64,000 nt of DNA from Isoetes taiwanensis (GCA_021234155.1 JAJEKV010000060.1:5166323-5230322); one strand, 5' to 3'; numbered from the stretch's first letter, positions 10,951 to 23,640 are shown. Numbers and translations are program-made. Notes: generated by a model from the letters alone, not told the origin.

Positions 10951-13083
10951 GTCGAGTGGTAGCTTGCTGAGATGTCAAAGTCGAAGTTGTGCAAAATCAA
11001 CTAGAAGCTGCACCTAGGAAGTCAAAGTCAAAGTCAAGTGACCAAATAGTATCCTTCTCACATCCTTGGGTGCTTATTTCAATAAATTGAAACTCCCTTT
11101 TTAACATTACCCAAACATCAAATCGTAGTTGATGCTTTTAACGATAGACATACCATTGTCAAGATAAAAGCAAAGCAAGATTAAATTTGCCATTGTCGAC
11201 AAATCTACGAACAAATGTGCAATTGTTTGCCATTTTATGCAGGCTCAATTGCATACACAATCCAATTGCTTGGAAGCACCTCCAACCATATGAAGATTCA
11301 AATGAATTAACAATTTTGTCTAGTTATGAAAATCAATTTAGTAGCAATGGACACAACTGTAAAACAGCAGCAAAATTGATGACAATTGATCTCTCTAATT
11401 TGATGGCTTGCTTTCATGATCTTGCTATCTTTGAGTTGCAAACTCGAATATAACCCACCAACATTAACATATATAGATGACATTGATAATGCATGCGCTT
11501 GGATTGTCTATGAAAGCTAAGGCATTTAGAAGAGATATTTATAACACCTTATGCCAAGTTCCATCAGTGAAGAGAAGATATTTTTGGAGGGGAGATATGC
11601 TTGAGTTACCATGGCAAAAACTAAAATACATGTAACAACATGTAAAGGAATGCCATTTTACTCTAAGCTTTTACAATCGATTAACTAACAAATACAATTA
11701 TGATACTCCAGCTTTTTAAGAACACAAAAATCGAGTTTAAAGTATGCTTCATAATAGTTCAAATATTGCTTACAAAACCATGTATAATAAAGCATTTTTG
11801 GACTATTATTCTTCGCAGAGTCGTTGCAAGAGAAAATGACTTTGCTAACTCTAATCATATTGATATCATTGCCATGAAAAAGACGCTTCCATGCCTCATC
11901 TCCATGGTATTTGTAAAAACAAAAGACAAATTATTGCCAACCATGAAATGAGTTCGTATGATCTCAAGTGATGCTTTGAGAGAGGCATTCCCTACTTTAA
12001 ATTTTTGTTGAACTCCAGAGCTAACGGAAGGAATCAAGGAAAGGAAATTCCATAGCTGTCGAAATGAGCCCAGTGCTCAAAGAAACAAAACCGATGTTCA
12101 TTCTGATGTTACTAGTACAAAGATTCATCTTTGTCTGGTCTTTCACAGAAAAGATTTTGACCCAACAAATTAATAACCTCCTTTTCTCATAATGTAAAAT
12201 TCTACCATTATCAAACAAACTATAATTATAAATATCATTATTTATATCATTTAAAATCTAACCAATGCGGTGGTACCGCCGCATGCACGTCTTGTGTAAT
12301 ATATAAAAATACACAATAATAGAACATTTTATACAAAGCCTTAAACCTTTAACTAAATTGGTCATCTTATTAATTGCAAGCTACTTAATGTTACTACTAT
12401 TATGTTAACTGTCAACATCTGTTCCTCTTCACGAAAAGCTAAACAGACAAGAGAATGCTACAAATTGACCATCTGCTCCAAACACATGCTTCACAACTGC
12501 AGTAGCCACAAGAGTAACAAACCCAGCACCTGATGTGGAATATTAGTACACAACTCCATTGCCATTCATAGGCTTTAGTTGAAATATATGCCATTAGAAG
12601 CAAGTGGAGGAAAAACTATCCCAGCCTGAGTTCATTATATGTTGGATGGCAAAAACGAGTAGATTATATGTAGCTCCTTGTATATACCGAAACCATCATC
12701 CAAAAAATGCATACCGCATCCAAATGTGGTTTATCTGGCATCCACCATAAGTTCTATTGGAAGAATACTTAATCGACCACATAATTACGTGGCTTAAAAA
12801 GCACTTCAATATCTTCTGCCTTAGACAAATCTACATTGCTTGGTCCGACAATTATCTGCTTGAAGAAATGAGAGAAATTAGACCCTTTGGGAACAAGCTA
12901 TATAGAATTTACGACAAAGAAACCCACCCAGATGTTAGCACTCAACTTTTCCATAAAGCATTGACACAATGAACACTCTAGTTATGGTATTGTTTTCTAT
13001 TAGTCGTTATCAACGCTGTAACAAAACAAAACTCAAGGTTTTTTTGTAGGTAATCTTGGAAACCATATATTCTCCGTATTCAT
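10951..13083. other. No gene seen
   Basis: Long AT-rich stretch. Open frames at 11187-11453, 11700-11951 and 12757-12972 are under 90 codons, show no domain and have no splice-supported continuation. Confidence 0.5.
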
Positions 13084-14712
13084 TTAAAGTTTCAACACAA
13101 AGAGGGAGGGGGGAGGAAGAGGAGCCTCAAAGACTTGTAGAAGTTCAGCAACTAAAGAGGCCACCGTCATAGTTACAAAATTTCTTCCAACACAGGCCCT
13201 TGCACCTCCACCAAAGAGAAGGAATGAGGGGTCTTCAATAAAGTTTTCAGGCATCCCACTTTGCTCCATATCCAGAAAACCATCATCTTTCAACACACCT
13301 GAACATTCTGCAATGCAAATGTCAAATAACAGTTTGACAACATGCAAAATGATCATCTAATAGGCATCTCACCTGAGAGTTTTACGTCCAACACTTCACT
13401 TTTGCTAAACATGCCTACGTCACAGTTTTCTCTCCACTTTTCTGAAGTTTTGCCTCTCCTGGTGCAGAACAAAAGAAACGTCCTGGATTGAATTTCTCTG
13501 CATCCTGGCCCCAATGCTCCACATCAGTTTGCACTGTATGTACAGGAATTGTTACCACTGCTCCAGCTGGAATAACAAGGCCTCCAAGGCTTATATCTGC
13601 AGAGTCAAGGCAAGCTCGCACTGAGCACATCAATCTCAACAACAAGAGAAAACGAATCCAGAATTTTATGCAACCGGATCATATTAGCACACATATATGG
13701 CAAGCTGGTTTTCGGCACTGCAAATCCTTGTGGCTTTTGAGAACCAGTTAGAACAAGCAAACTATTGGATACAAACAACTAAAACCAAACCTAGATGTCA
13801 AAGATGGCACCCATCATAATATGTAAAGGTTGAAGTCCAATGTCCAAGGATGCAAGAAAGATGTTATGTATGAAAACCTATAATTATGGACTTTTGCTAC
13901 AAAAACTGGCATTCCCTTTAAGGCGTCCAAAGCCTCCTACCATGTCCACGAGAGCAACATTGCAGTATCTGGTTGGTTGGCAAAAGACGTGCAGCAGATT
14001 CATAAACAGTTGCTATAAGATATTTCATTTTTTTAAGTTTGTCTTCTGAAGATATCGTGCCCTCAGAGATTTGATGTACTTCAGAAAAGACCTATAAGCA
14101 CAAAATTCACTTCTTTGTTAACACAAAGACAAGACTCTTATATAACTAGAGAAAACATAAATCTGCAAACAACCCATATTGCAACTCCAAATGTTCATAA
14201 ACTGCTGTTAACAACATCTAGTATTTTCAGAATCATAAGAGAATAAGACTTGCTTCGCTTTCAGCCATTTTTCCTGCAAAACTGCATGTTGTTGGAGCTA
14301 AAGGCCTCTACTAATATGGCAGGTATAATTACAGCAAAAGATACAATGTTCGATTCGGTGCATACAATACAAAGTTCGCATACCTTTGCTTGGACATCAG
14401 GATGCTGTGCCAATCTACTGAAGACTCCATTAAGAAGGCTGCTCATTGTCAAGAAACCATGATAGAACATTCCAATTAAATTGCCATTAATATCTTGGAC
14501 TGCGAGGGAAGATTTTGAATCTCCAGAAACAAAATCAATAAGATAATTCGTGAGTTCTTCTAAAAATGAAGATCCTCTGGGACCATGTAATCCATCCTTT
14601 GTCTGACTTGGTTCCTCTTCTCCACAGTTCGTAAGTATTTCTCTTAGCACAGTTTGCAACCTCAAACATGTTGTCTTATACTTTCTAAAATTCCTTTTCC
14701 ATAGAGTTACGT
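13084..14712 (-). pseudogene. Cytochrome P450 relic, C-terminal two thirds
   Basis: Four exon-like blocks run in order on the minus strand. Block one (14712-14385) is the helix G-I region ending AQHPDVQAK|GTATGC. The usual AGxxTT of helix I reads YHGFLTMSS. Block two (about 14094-13930) holds the K-helix, YESAARLLP, in which an extra Ala breaks ExxR spacing. Block three (13595 to about 13430, after CTCTGCAG) has VIPAGAVVTIPVHT, then the PERF-like FNPGRF. Block four (13317-13084) has the haem loop FGGGARACVGRNF with its Cys ligand. The membrane anchor and N-terminal third are absent. At 14712 the frame runs on into GRAS sequence instead. The family and substrate cannot be assigned. The defects argue for a pseudogene of an ER-bound monooxygenase. 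Confidence 0.75.
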
Positions 14713-15480
14713 CAATAGAATAAAAAAATGCAGAATAATAGCAGAAGGTTTCTTTAAATCGGGATAGAAAGTTTGCAGTATTGGTGTTGGCTTCTTGCTC
14801 CACAAGAGTTACGACTTTTGGATGAAGGCTTTTCACCATTCTGAGAATTCTTTCATGGGTGTTTTTCAACACAGACACTCTCATCTGGCATATGGTGCAG
14901 CTGCATAGCAAAATTCACTGCCAAAGCTTCCCCAGGTTGCATCTTCAGCATATGAAGCTGCACTTCGCACCATTCATTTGTAGAGGATAGAATTCTAAGA
15001 TAACACCAACAGATTCTACCAGCTTTGTCAGCCTCTGGCCAACTGTTTCAATTTTAGGATCTCCTACTCCAGTTATTTTAATATGCGGAGCGCCTCCTTG
15101 TCTTGCAGCCAAAGCCTGTATAAGACTAATCCACTGTGTGCCTAGAGCAATTTCAAAGTCAATGATGTACACCCTCTCTTCATCCTTGAAGGCCTCAGCA
15201 ATGGCACTATGAGCTGCCATATGGCCAAATTTGAAATATGGACATACCTCATAAATGATTTGCATGGCAGATAGAACTTCATTCTTAGGGGGTTTCTTGC
15301 AGTTCAATATTCTACAGAGACTTGGCCCAGTTGATTGAATCTTTGCAGAAAGTCCCTCAACCATATAAGCAGCAAGCCTCTGCATGGGATCACCATAGAT
15401 GGAAACTACTTCTTTTGGAGTATGTGTATAGTTATAGAACTCGAAAATGAATGCCACTGCATCACAATCAGAAACAATGT
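14712..15480 (-). pseudogene. GRAS transcription factor relic (PAT1-type)
   Basis: Minus-strand translation covers part of leucine heptad repeat I (YGDPMQRLAAYMVEGL), the VHIID-like motif (VYIIDFEIALGTQW), heptad repeat II, and the PFYRE-side block LRMVKSLHPKVVTLVEQE. It ends at the SIDVTL block. The remaining C-terminal SAW domain and the N-terminus are missing. At least two frameshifts are visible. One is near 14957, where a base is missing before EVQLHMLKMQPGEALAV. The other is near 14892, after HHMPDES. GRAS proteins are nuclear regulators; PAT1-type members act in phytochrome and stress signalling. This copy is broken. Its last frame continues directly into the P450 relic. Confidence 0.85.
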
Positions 15481-17369
15481 ACCTGCCATAATGATATAAT
15501 ATAGCCTATTTTATCGACAATAATCAAATTGCTTTGAGACCGGATGTTTTAGAGGCAACGTTACAGGGTCGTCAACACATGTTGGGATGCCATTTAGCCT
15601 GTTGTAAGAACACATTACACCAATTAAGTACAGGGGGGAAATAATGAGCAAGAACAACTTGCCTAAGGAACTCACCAAGTCTTTTACAATTGCGAACTGA
15701 CTGCCAAGATGAGAAGAGATAATCTACAAAAAAAACAAATAATGATCTACACTTCGTAGTGCTGTTTGCCTGCAGATTCAAAATCAAAAGCATCGTTTGC
15801 CTCATTGGCCTGAAAATAGAAAACCGCATTCGTTTACCCCAGGTAAATTTTATTTGCTGTTAAGTTGCCGGATGTCAAAAAAAATCTAACAAATCATCCA
15901 TCAACGCAATAGATTCTAGCCCAACAAAATGCATATCCACATATGCATGCCCTAAGATGGATTAGAAAGAACATTTTCTTGGAAAGTTCAGTATATGCAA
16001 AGCATGAGAGCCCTTTGGTTCTGGCCTAGTTAAGGCAACAGAAATATATAAAGGGGTTCAGCAAGAAGAAGTGCCCCATTTTAGGTTGTTCGTGAAGAGC
16101 ATGGAATGCATGGTAAAACCCACAAATGATGATGTTGATTCAATTTCTTAAAGTCAGAAGGTACCTGAGTTCCAAAACTCTGATATGTGCTCCACAATTG
16201 ATTTGCTCCAACGACTCTCAAAGGTTGTTCTGCTGCACATGTAGTCACTGCTATAAAGTGAAACAAAGACCGTTTCAATCTTCAACCAAGATTTATATAA
16301 ACGCAGGGATGTAAGATGCTCCGCCTATGGGTGTGACAGACATGCACTGGACGCTATAGGGCGCTGTCCATACTTGCAGAGGTTCAGAGAGTTACATGCA
16401 TCCGCATTCATGCCAAGATCTTTCAACAACAGCAAAATGGAGAGGAATGGCGGTCTGCTCATACCCAACAGCGATGACCGTTGCTTCCAAAACAAAAGGG
16501 TAGAGATGAAAAAGAATTCGTAGGTCCTAGACCTGACATAAATCTGCAGAAAAATAGAGAACATCAGACGTCATTATGTCCAAGCAAATAAAAAACGTAA
16601 ATCTTAGACTCACAGCAAAACCTCCAAGACTGGTAAGCTAACATTGAGGATTTGCCCAGGCTCAAGGAAAATCCGGATATATAATGAAGCAATATCTTGA
16701 GCGATGAGAATAAAAGACCGATTAAGCAGACTGAGGGCACGCCATTCTTATGTGCAAGCTAAATGGGCAATAAAGAATTTGCATTCAAAATCGATGGTAA
16801 AAAAAGCGTCCTAAGGATTGCTCATGCTGTCAGGGCCCAACATAAGCATTTTTGATCCGCAAGCCGATCAAAAACTATCGTCTGGTGGAATCCAGCAAGC
16901 AACAGAGTCACAGAGCGGCAGCCAAGGAAGAAAAAGGGGTACATATAATAAGAAGGAGCAAATGGAGTTCCCGACCACCATATGGCCCACTTCTGTGCTC
17001 AGTCTAGAATGAAAAATAGCCAATGCATGGAAATAACAGAGTGCAGAGAAATGCCACGATAAAATCCACTTCCATTCTTCATTGTAGATCGGCATATAGC
17101 CATTCCGGTACCACCAAGAAAAACAAAAAACTGGACGAACCAAGGAGCCACGATCGTACATTCCGGTGGAAACGAAGTCGCCGGAAGGATCATTTTGCTA
17201 GGCGCAAAGTGGCGAGGAAATTTTTGTAGCAGAGTATACCCGCATTAATTATTACATTTAATATTGGCGATTAAATCTAAGCCATTGATCTAGCAATGCC
17301 ACCTCACGAATCACATAATAAATTCCTTCTCTTTAATGAACATTAAATATAAAATGCCCTTTTTTTTTT
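15481..17369. other. No gene seen
   Basis: Short overlapping open frames only (for example 16868-17161 on the minus strand, 16818-17012 on the plus). None carries a recognisable motif. The missing N-terminal parts of the neighbouring GRAS and P450 relics were not found here. Confidence 0.5.
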
Positions 17370-17800
17370 TTTTATAAGGAAAATGCCCTAATTTCAGGGA
17401 TGGACGGTCTACATAAAATGCCCCAATTGAATCCCTAGATCTAACGGCCCACATCAAAAGCCCCAAATAAAGGGGGCTGCTTGGGGTTGATTGAGGTGTC
17501 ACCGTCTGGACCGTCCATCTCAGAGATGGACGGCCGAGATCAATCTTTACTAACAATTTCCTTGCACCTTCCTTAAGCTTAAAATCAAGGGCCACAATTT
17601 CTCGCGTGCCCGATCGACGGCCCAGGGATGGGGTGCATGCCCCATGCATGCCCCATGCATGCCCCCCATCAAATCCAAGGGCCATTGTCGCGACACCTCA
17701 AGAAATCGACGGCCAGGAATAATCTCTACAAACTTTCACCCCCCCATAGGACCCATAATATAATTGTATATATACAAGTTTTTGTACTATCAGTGGGATA
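17370..17800 (+). repeat. Dispersed repeat family X, copy 2
   Basis: Contains GGATGGACGGTC, ATAAAATGCCCCAATT, AAAAGCCCCAAAT, GGGGGCTGCTTGGGG and GAGGTGTCACCGTCTGGA. It also has the perfect 11-bp stem CCGTCCATCTC/GAGATGGACGG with a single-base loop at 17511-17533. The end is TATAATTGTATATATA followed by CAAGTTTTTGTACTATCAGTG. Part of the GCATGCCCC-rich sequence (17630-17670) is shared with the inverted arms, linking the two repeat families. Confidence 0.8.
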
Positions 17801-18004
17801 AAATAAAATGGGATGAAACGAAAATGTATAGCTAGTTTGAATCATACATGTACCCATCTTTCTAAGATAAGATTACACTACAGCAATGAAAATCAAGTAA
17901 GAAGTTAAAATCCACACACGAGCTAATAATTTTGCATTTAGCAAGAATGTTAGAAATTAAAGATTGTATCCTATTGGCTACAGAGAAATAAAAAAAATCA
18001 AGCT

Positions 18005-18400
18005 AAATTATATTCTCAAAGCTTTTAAAAATATTCATTCAAATTCCCTTAGATTCCCAAAGATTCTCTTGAGATTGCTCTAGATTCTCTAAGATCCTAT
18101 GAAGATTCCCTTAGATTTTACATGATTCCTATGAAGATTCCTTTAGATTTTACATGATTCTTTTAGATTCTCAAAGATTTTATGAAGATTCGCTTGGATT
18201 CCCTTAAATTCTCAAAGATTCTCTCGTGGTTCCCATGGATTCCCTAAGATCCTCTAGATTCCTCAACATTCTCAGGTATTATTTATTTAATGTTATCCTT
18301 ACTCTGACTAGTTTCTCTAGATTCTCCAAGATTTCTTAACGTTCCACCACAAATTATTGCAAGATTAATTGAGATTCTATCAAAATTCCTTGAGATTTTC
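18005..18400 (+). repeat. GATTC-type degenerate satellite, block 3
   Basis: Same AGATTCCC/TTAGATTC pattern as 9230-10330. It again lies 200-250 bp downstream of a boundary motif (17768). The block fades after about 400 bp. Confidence 0.8.
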
Positions 18401-19329
18401 CAATTTCCCTATGCAAATGATGTGGAGTTTGTATTAATTTAGAATATTGACTTCAAGTTCCGATGTTGAGACTCCATAATAACTTCATAACATCTAGACA
18501 TCCCTCATTCCCTCTAGGGTTCTCAAAAATTCCCTAGAGGCGTAAATGTGTTGCATGTTACGAAGTTCTAGAAGTATAATCAAGCTTAAATGGGTCGGAT
18601 GAACTGAAAGAGTTGAGGTAAAGCTGAAGACATCAAAGTCAAAGTCAACATTTAATTTGTAGAAGGTAAGCGCTATGACAATTCTATGGTTCTATAAGGA
18701 ACCATAGAACTATAGAGAGTAAGGACATTGCAAATGTATTTTGTCACTTCAACCTAGCAACAAATACTGGCATCAAACAAACTAAAACGAAAATGAATGC
18801 CAGAACCAATAACCAAAACATAGAAGACTATCAACTCAAATTGACCCTCATACAACCAATAAATGAGCACATCTAAAGTAGTTATCAAAATGCATAGGCT
18901 AGACCTGCAAGTGAGCAGCCCAATGGCAAAGTGGCTTCATGGAGCAACAATAACATTATGACAATCCTTAATGTGTTGCTTGCTGGCTGCATATCATGGA
19001 TAAGCAAGCCAATTATAGCAGAACTAGCTTATTTGCACCAAATACATTCTTGGAGGATAACATTACCGAAGTCATTAATCACGCACACATAAACAATCTA
19101 AGACCCACTGGCGAATGGCTCATTGTGTATTTACATTGAAGATCATGTGCCTAATAGTGACCATTTCTCGTGTTGCTTGCAACATAACATTCATCATTAT
19201 TTATGTTTTTTTTAACTTGATACGTGAGGCAATCAAGGGAGGATATTTCATTGAGTATAGAAATTGGTTTATTTCCCAAAGACGGTTCGGTAGGGTGGTC
19301 ACAGGTGATTTTTAAAAGCTTTTCTAGTG
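18401..19329. other. No gene seen
   Basis: Non-repetitive AT-rich sequence with no supported open frame. A small inverted motif around GGTTCTATAAGGAACC lies near 18690-18705. Confidence 0.5.
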
Positions 19330-19442
19330 ACACGTGAAATTGTTATGACATGGCCAGGAGCTACATTCACAATTGTTGTCCCATCATTGCAACTCTTTGG
19401 CACGGAAGAGCTTGAGAAAGTGGTCTATCAAATGTTTCAAGA
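19330..19442 (+). other. Candidate isolated exon, unrecognised
   Basis: An open stretch reads VTREIVMTWPGATFTIVV...ELEKVVYQMFQE and ends at a good donor, GAG|GTAACT, at 19443. Amino-acid composition looks protein-like. The length is about 38 codons, and neither neighbouring exon nor family was found. Confidence 0.25.
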
Positions 19443-19734
19443 GGTAACTTTTGTATGGAACATTGTGATAGTATCAGAAGATGAAACATGATAATGAAAA
19501 TGATGATTGAAGAGTAAAATTGAAGTGTTTTTTTACTCGGAATTCTGCTCTCAAACAGTTATACTCTAATAATATGGAATAATATTCTCAGCGAGCCAAT
19601 CAAATAAAGTGGAAATTCATGCGAGAGATGGCAGCAAAAGAATAGTTAGAAGTTACATCATCATCACAAAGAGATGTACAAAAAATTTCAAAGCCATATT
19701 CTTTCCAACTTTACATTTACTTTTCTAGAATTGA

Positions 19735-20600
19735 AACCGTTTACAGTGGCAAACAAACAATCTCTCTAGAGTGCCATATTCAAGCAACGTCTCCCTGTAT
19801 GCCCTCAAAGTACAAATGAACTCATCAACTTCAGATCTCAACACACCTTGAAGCCCAAAGCCACAGTTCCGGGTTTGTTTGGCAATGTAAAGCTTGTACT
19901 ACTGCCTATTATTAAACCAACCGAATCTTGAGGGGGCCTGCTATGGCATGGAGATCTGTGTGTTTAAGTTACTGCTCATTCACATCTAAATCTACATCTT
20001 AAAGTTTTCTTGTTGCACAACTCAATGGCAACCAATCCACAACTTTCTGATTTCATAGTTCACATCTAAATCTACATCTTAAAGTTTTCTTGTTGCACAA
20101 CTCAATGGCAACCAATCCACAACTTTCTGATTTCATAGTTTTCTTATTCCAGCAAGCACAAACTATGTAGTTCGTATTGTTATAGCTGGGATCCTGGCCT
20201 GACTGTTATCTAGGTAGCAAGATATAAAAGTAACCAATTTCAAGTTTGTCACATGAGCACCAAAAAACAATGCACATGTAAGGAAAAAAATGAAAATATC
20301 CCAATTAGTACCTGGATTCTAGTCTAGTCTCGAAAAGCGCAGCCCCTTTCTCAAGGTAAGATTGACACAACTTGTTTTCTGCATCACATTCACAATCACG
20401 TAGCTTTCTCCTTATTCCAGCGAGCATGCTCTGTGAATGCAAGATTGGGTGGTTTGTTACACTTTCAACCAGTTTTTTTTGCAAAAGTTCAGAGCAACGA
20501 TTTCTCAAATTTCATTTCCGAAAAATCGAGATTCTTACCTGGCAAGCCATACTCTGCGAAGACATAAAGGCCAGCAAGCTCTGCCCTAGCCACTAGCCTT
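19735..20600 (-). other. Candidate multi-exon gene fragment, unrecognised
   Basis: Three minus-strand pieces look coding. The first, 20600 to about 20541, reads VARAELAGLYVFAEYGLP and ends at CCAG|GTAAGAATC. The second, about 20440-20317, begins after TTCACAG, reads SMLAGIRRKLRDCECDAENK...FETRLESR and ends at CCAG|GTACTAATT. The third, about 19880-19740, reads CGFGLQGVLRSEVDEFICTLRAYRETLLEY. The middle piece is rich in charged residues and probably helical. I do not recognise the family. A perfect 80-bp tandem duplication lies in the intervening sequence. Confidence 0.35.
19981..20140 (+). repeat. Perfect tandem duplication, 80 bp x 2
   Basis: The unit beginning CACATCTAAATCTACATC is present at 19981-20060 and again, without a mismatch that I can see, at 20061-20140. 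Identity implies a very recent duplication or an assembly artefact. Confidence 0.97.
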
Positions 20601-21079
20601 CAAATCATTCTAGGCAAAATCACTACATTTACGTATTTCTCTATTCTTGCACAATAGTCACATAACTTCTAGATTAATTACAAAGGATCGGACGAAAAAA
20701 AGGCGAAATAATATAGGCAAGCAAGACTCTCTTATTCCACGGTTTTATCTTGATAGATTAAAATGAATCCCATATTCCTCAAACAGCAAGCACAATGCTT
20801 GAAGTATTTGGGCAAGAGCCTCAATCACTATCATAAGGGGGTAGGAGCAAAATTCCACCAAAATCACAATTCTCACCAAAAGTCTTGCGACACGCTTTCG
20901 GCCTAGACATCTAGTCGTTCGAAATCATACTCTGTTGAGAGGAAACTGTTAATAAGCCTAAAGCTGCGAACCTAACGAGGCATCCATGTATTTCTGAGCT
21001 GATATCTGTCTCAACTAATGTCTAGACAACCGGAAAGATTAACTAGGCATCTTGTATTTTTGAGTTGGCATCACAGTGC

Positions 21080-21860
21080 GAATAATATCTAAATAATACA
21101 AACATCTACTTCAAGGGTCGTCACATGGAAACACGTGTACGATTTAAAACACCCAACAAATGAGGATCAAGAAGCAAAACACAATGTCCGAAAGTAATGG
21201 ACAAATGTAGAGCTCAACCTAGTATTTGAAAAAGAACATAGCCCAATCATTAACGGACATATCTAGAGCTTAATGTATTACTTACAAATGAACACTGACC
21301 AACCCAACAGACTGGATTCCACGTTGGTTTGAAAGCACCTGATTCCCTCGGAATCAAGATTAAGAGTGCATGTAGTTCCTTACATGCGCATCTGACCCGT
21401 CAACCATTAGATTAGCTACACAACGGCAAGGTAAATAGAGCGGTAATTACAACTAGCCATCAAAACTTTCGGAGTTGCCATCTTTGGCCCGACTAATGTC
21501 TAGATAATACGGTTTGGAACACCCAACAAATGTGAATCAAGCAGCAAAACACAATACAAACTAATGGACATATCAAGAGTTTAATCTACTATTTAGAAAT
21601 GAGCGTAGCCCAACCACTAACGGACACATCTGACAATCTATTATTTAAATATAAACCACGACCCAAAGCAAAGACTGGATTCCACGTTGGTACAAAAGCA
21701 CACAACTTCCCTCTGGATGCAAGAGTAAGAGTGCCTGTAGTTCTCTCTTTCTGTCTGCATGGCAGCCAAGTAAACAACTAGATTAGCCACATAGGAGCAA
21801 GGTAAATAAGACAGAAATAAACTACAACCGCCAACAAAACTTCAAAAAACTCTCTTATTC
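21080..21860 (+). repeat. Diverged tandem duplication, period about 370 bp
   Basis: ACCCAACAAATG-GAATCAAG occurs at 21151 and 21521. TAACGGACA-ATCT, GACTGGATTCCACGTTGGT, AAGAGTGC-TGTAGTTC and TAGATTAGC-ACA follow in the same order in both copies. No coding frame is shared. The sequence from 20610 to 21080 and from 21860 to 22225 shows nothing else. Confidence 0.8.
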
Positions 21861-22227
21861 CATCCTATACTACAATAACCTTTTCAACCCCATATCCCTT
21901 GGTACATACTCTGAAAGAAAACACATATATAACTTGGGACACCAAACAGCTGGAACAATCAACACAAAATATCAGGGAAGGAGCAAAATACAATGGGGAC
22001 TATTCGTTCCAGCTTCCATGCTACATCTGAGGGCATACATATAAGGGCGTACCTTTTTATAAATCTAGAAATCCTTGATATTCGTACAACAATTTGCCAG
22101 ACATGCTATATGAAAGTTCCAAAATGTCCTGATGCAACGATGTGACTTGGCAACTTATGTTGTGGGAAATACTTCCTGGAAAAGTTTGGAAATGAAGGTT
22201 AGGTACCCTTAGCAAATCAGTGGAATT

Positions 22228-22570
22228 GCACTGCAAAATGAAATACAAAAGCCTCTACTAATTTTCCTGACTTAGAAAGCCCATCAAGTGTACAAAATGA
22301 TGTACGGACGGGGAAAATTAATTTGGTACGAATGCTCCATGCGAGTCCCTCTTTAAAAAGCTCATAGGCTTGCTTATGCTTTGCCTTGACATAAACTTCC
22401 ATCACGCAATTATATGTAAATGTAGTATGAACAAAATCAATCTCACGATGCCCACTCAAACAATGCAAAAGGAGAATGCGGATCGGCCATAGACCATAGC
22501 GCCTTGCCAAGACTATTGGGGTCTAGTCTTTCCCGACACTCTTTCATGGCATCTTCCATGCTTAATCTTG
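22228..22570 (-). pseudogene. Pentatricopeptide (PPR) protein fragment
   Basis: Minus-strand frames read CRERLDPNSLGKALW, then after a frame change DFVHTTFTYNCVMEVYVKAK and YELFKEGLAW. The last piece is GLSKSGKLVEA. TYNxxxEVYxKAxxxxxAxELFKEGL and GLxKSGKxxEA are PPR helical-hairpin patterns. PPR proteins bind organellar RNA. The fragment spans only about two repeats and changes frame near 22500. No organellar targeting peptide is visible. Confidence 0.55.
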
Positions 22571-22574
22571 ACTA

Positions 22575-23279
22575 GCTTTGTGCACCAACTCATATCTTTG
22601 TTTAAACTTTTAACAGATGGAATCCGAAAAATTTGTCTCGGTATAAGCACATGTTTCCAAAGTGTAGAAGGGATATGTATGGAGACACATGCATTGCATA
22701 TGAAACATATGAAAGCATTAAAACGGAAGATCAATTAGAAAACAAATGAAGCAAATGAAAAGGGAAGATCAAATATGAACTTACGCAGATGACCCAAGGG
22801 AAAAGATGCTGCCATTAGTGTGCTGTCGTGATTGAAGCTAAGAGATGAGGGCTTGTTCTTGTTGGGACCTATCCAAGGAACATAGCAAAAACACAACTTT
22901 GCCCTAAGCACCAAATTGTGGATCTACAACCAGAAAACTGACCACATCTCCCTTACCATGGTACTGATTCATGGGTGTGGGCTTGAATAGGCAAGCCAGA
23001 GATCGAAATCCTTAGAAGGATCCAGTAGCAGAAACTAGAGTAAGCATCTGCTCCAACACCGCTGGCATGAGGCCCTGCTTGGGAAAAAAACAAAAGGCTT
23101 CAGATACATTCGCATACAAAAGACCCATCTTTGGGGTCTGCAGCTGCATCAAGGCTGAAGATCTTGCAAAAGGCTGCCGCATCAAGTTATCAAAGTCCTG
23201 TGCAAGAGCATGCAGATCATTAGAACTGAACTATTAAGGCCAATGAAATGCGTCTGACAAATTCTTGTAGCATTTATCA
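22575..23279. other. No gene seen
   Basis: No supported frame or repeat. Short minus-strand frames upstream of the PPR fragment have no PPR pattern. Confidence 0.45.
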
Positions 23280-23640
23280 TGCAGAAATGCGTGCAAATCT
23301 CTAAATATGTCACATTATACTGCCCCTTCTAAATATTATAAATGGAAAGTAGCCACTCCAATGCAGATTACAAACCTGGGCCATCTTACCTGGCGTGCTA
23401 GAGAAGACTTTGTACGAAGTAAGCATCTAACCCGACAGACAAAGGCTATGTTTGCAGCATTGACCGTGCAAAAAATGCGTGCAGAGCTCTAAATAGGTCG
23501 CATTATACTGCCTCTTCCGAATCTTAATGAAAAAGGCAGACAAATGCACATGTGAAATGGAAAGTGGCTACTTCAGTGCAACTTATTACCTGGTGTTCTA
23601 CAGAAGATTTTGGAGGAAGTGGCCACATTCAACTAATTGA
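23280..23640 (+). repeat. Diverged tandem duplication, period about 187 bp
   Basis: AATGCGTGCA-A-CTCTAAATA-GTC-CATTATACTGCC occurs near 23284 and again near 23472. Each copy is followed by AATGGAAAGT-GC-ACT and TTACCTGG-GT-CTA-AGAAGA. The copies differ by several indels. The sequence from 23640 to 24570 holds nothing I can support. Confidence 0.75.
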
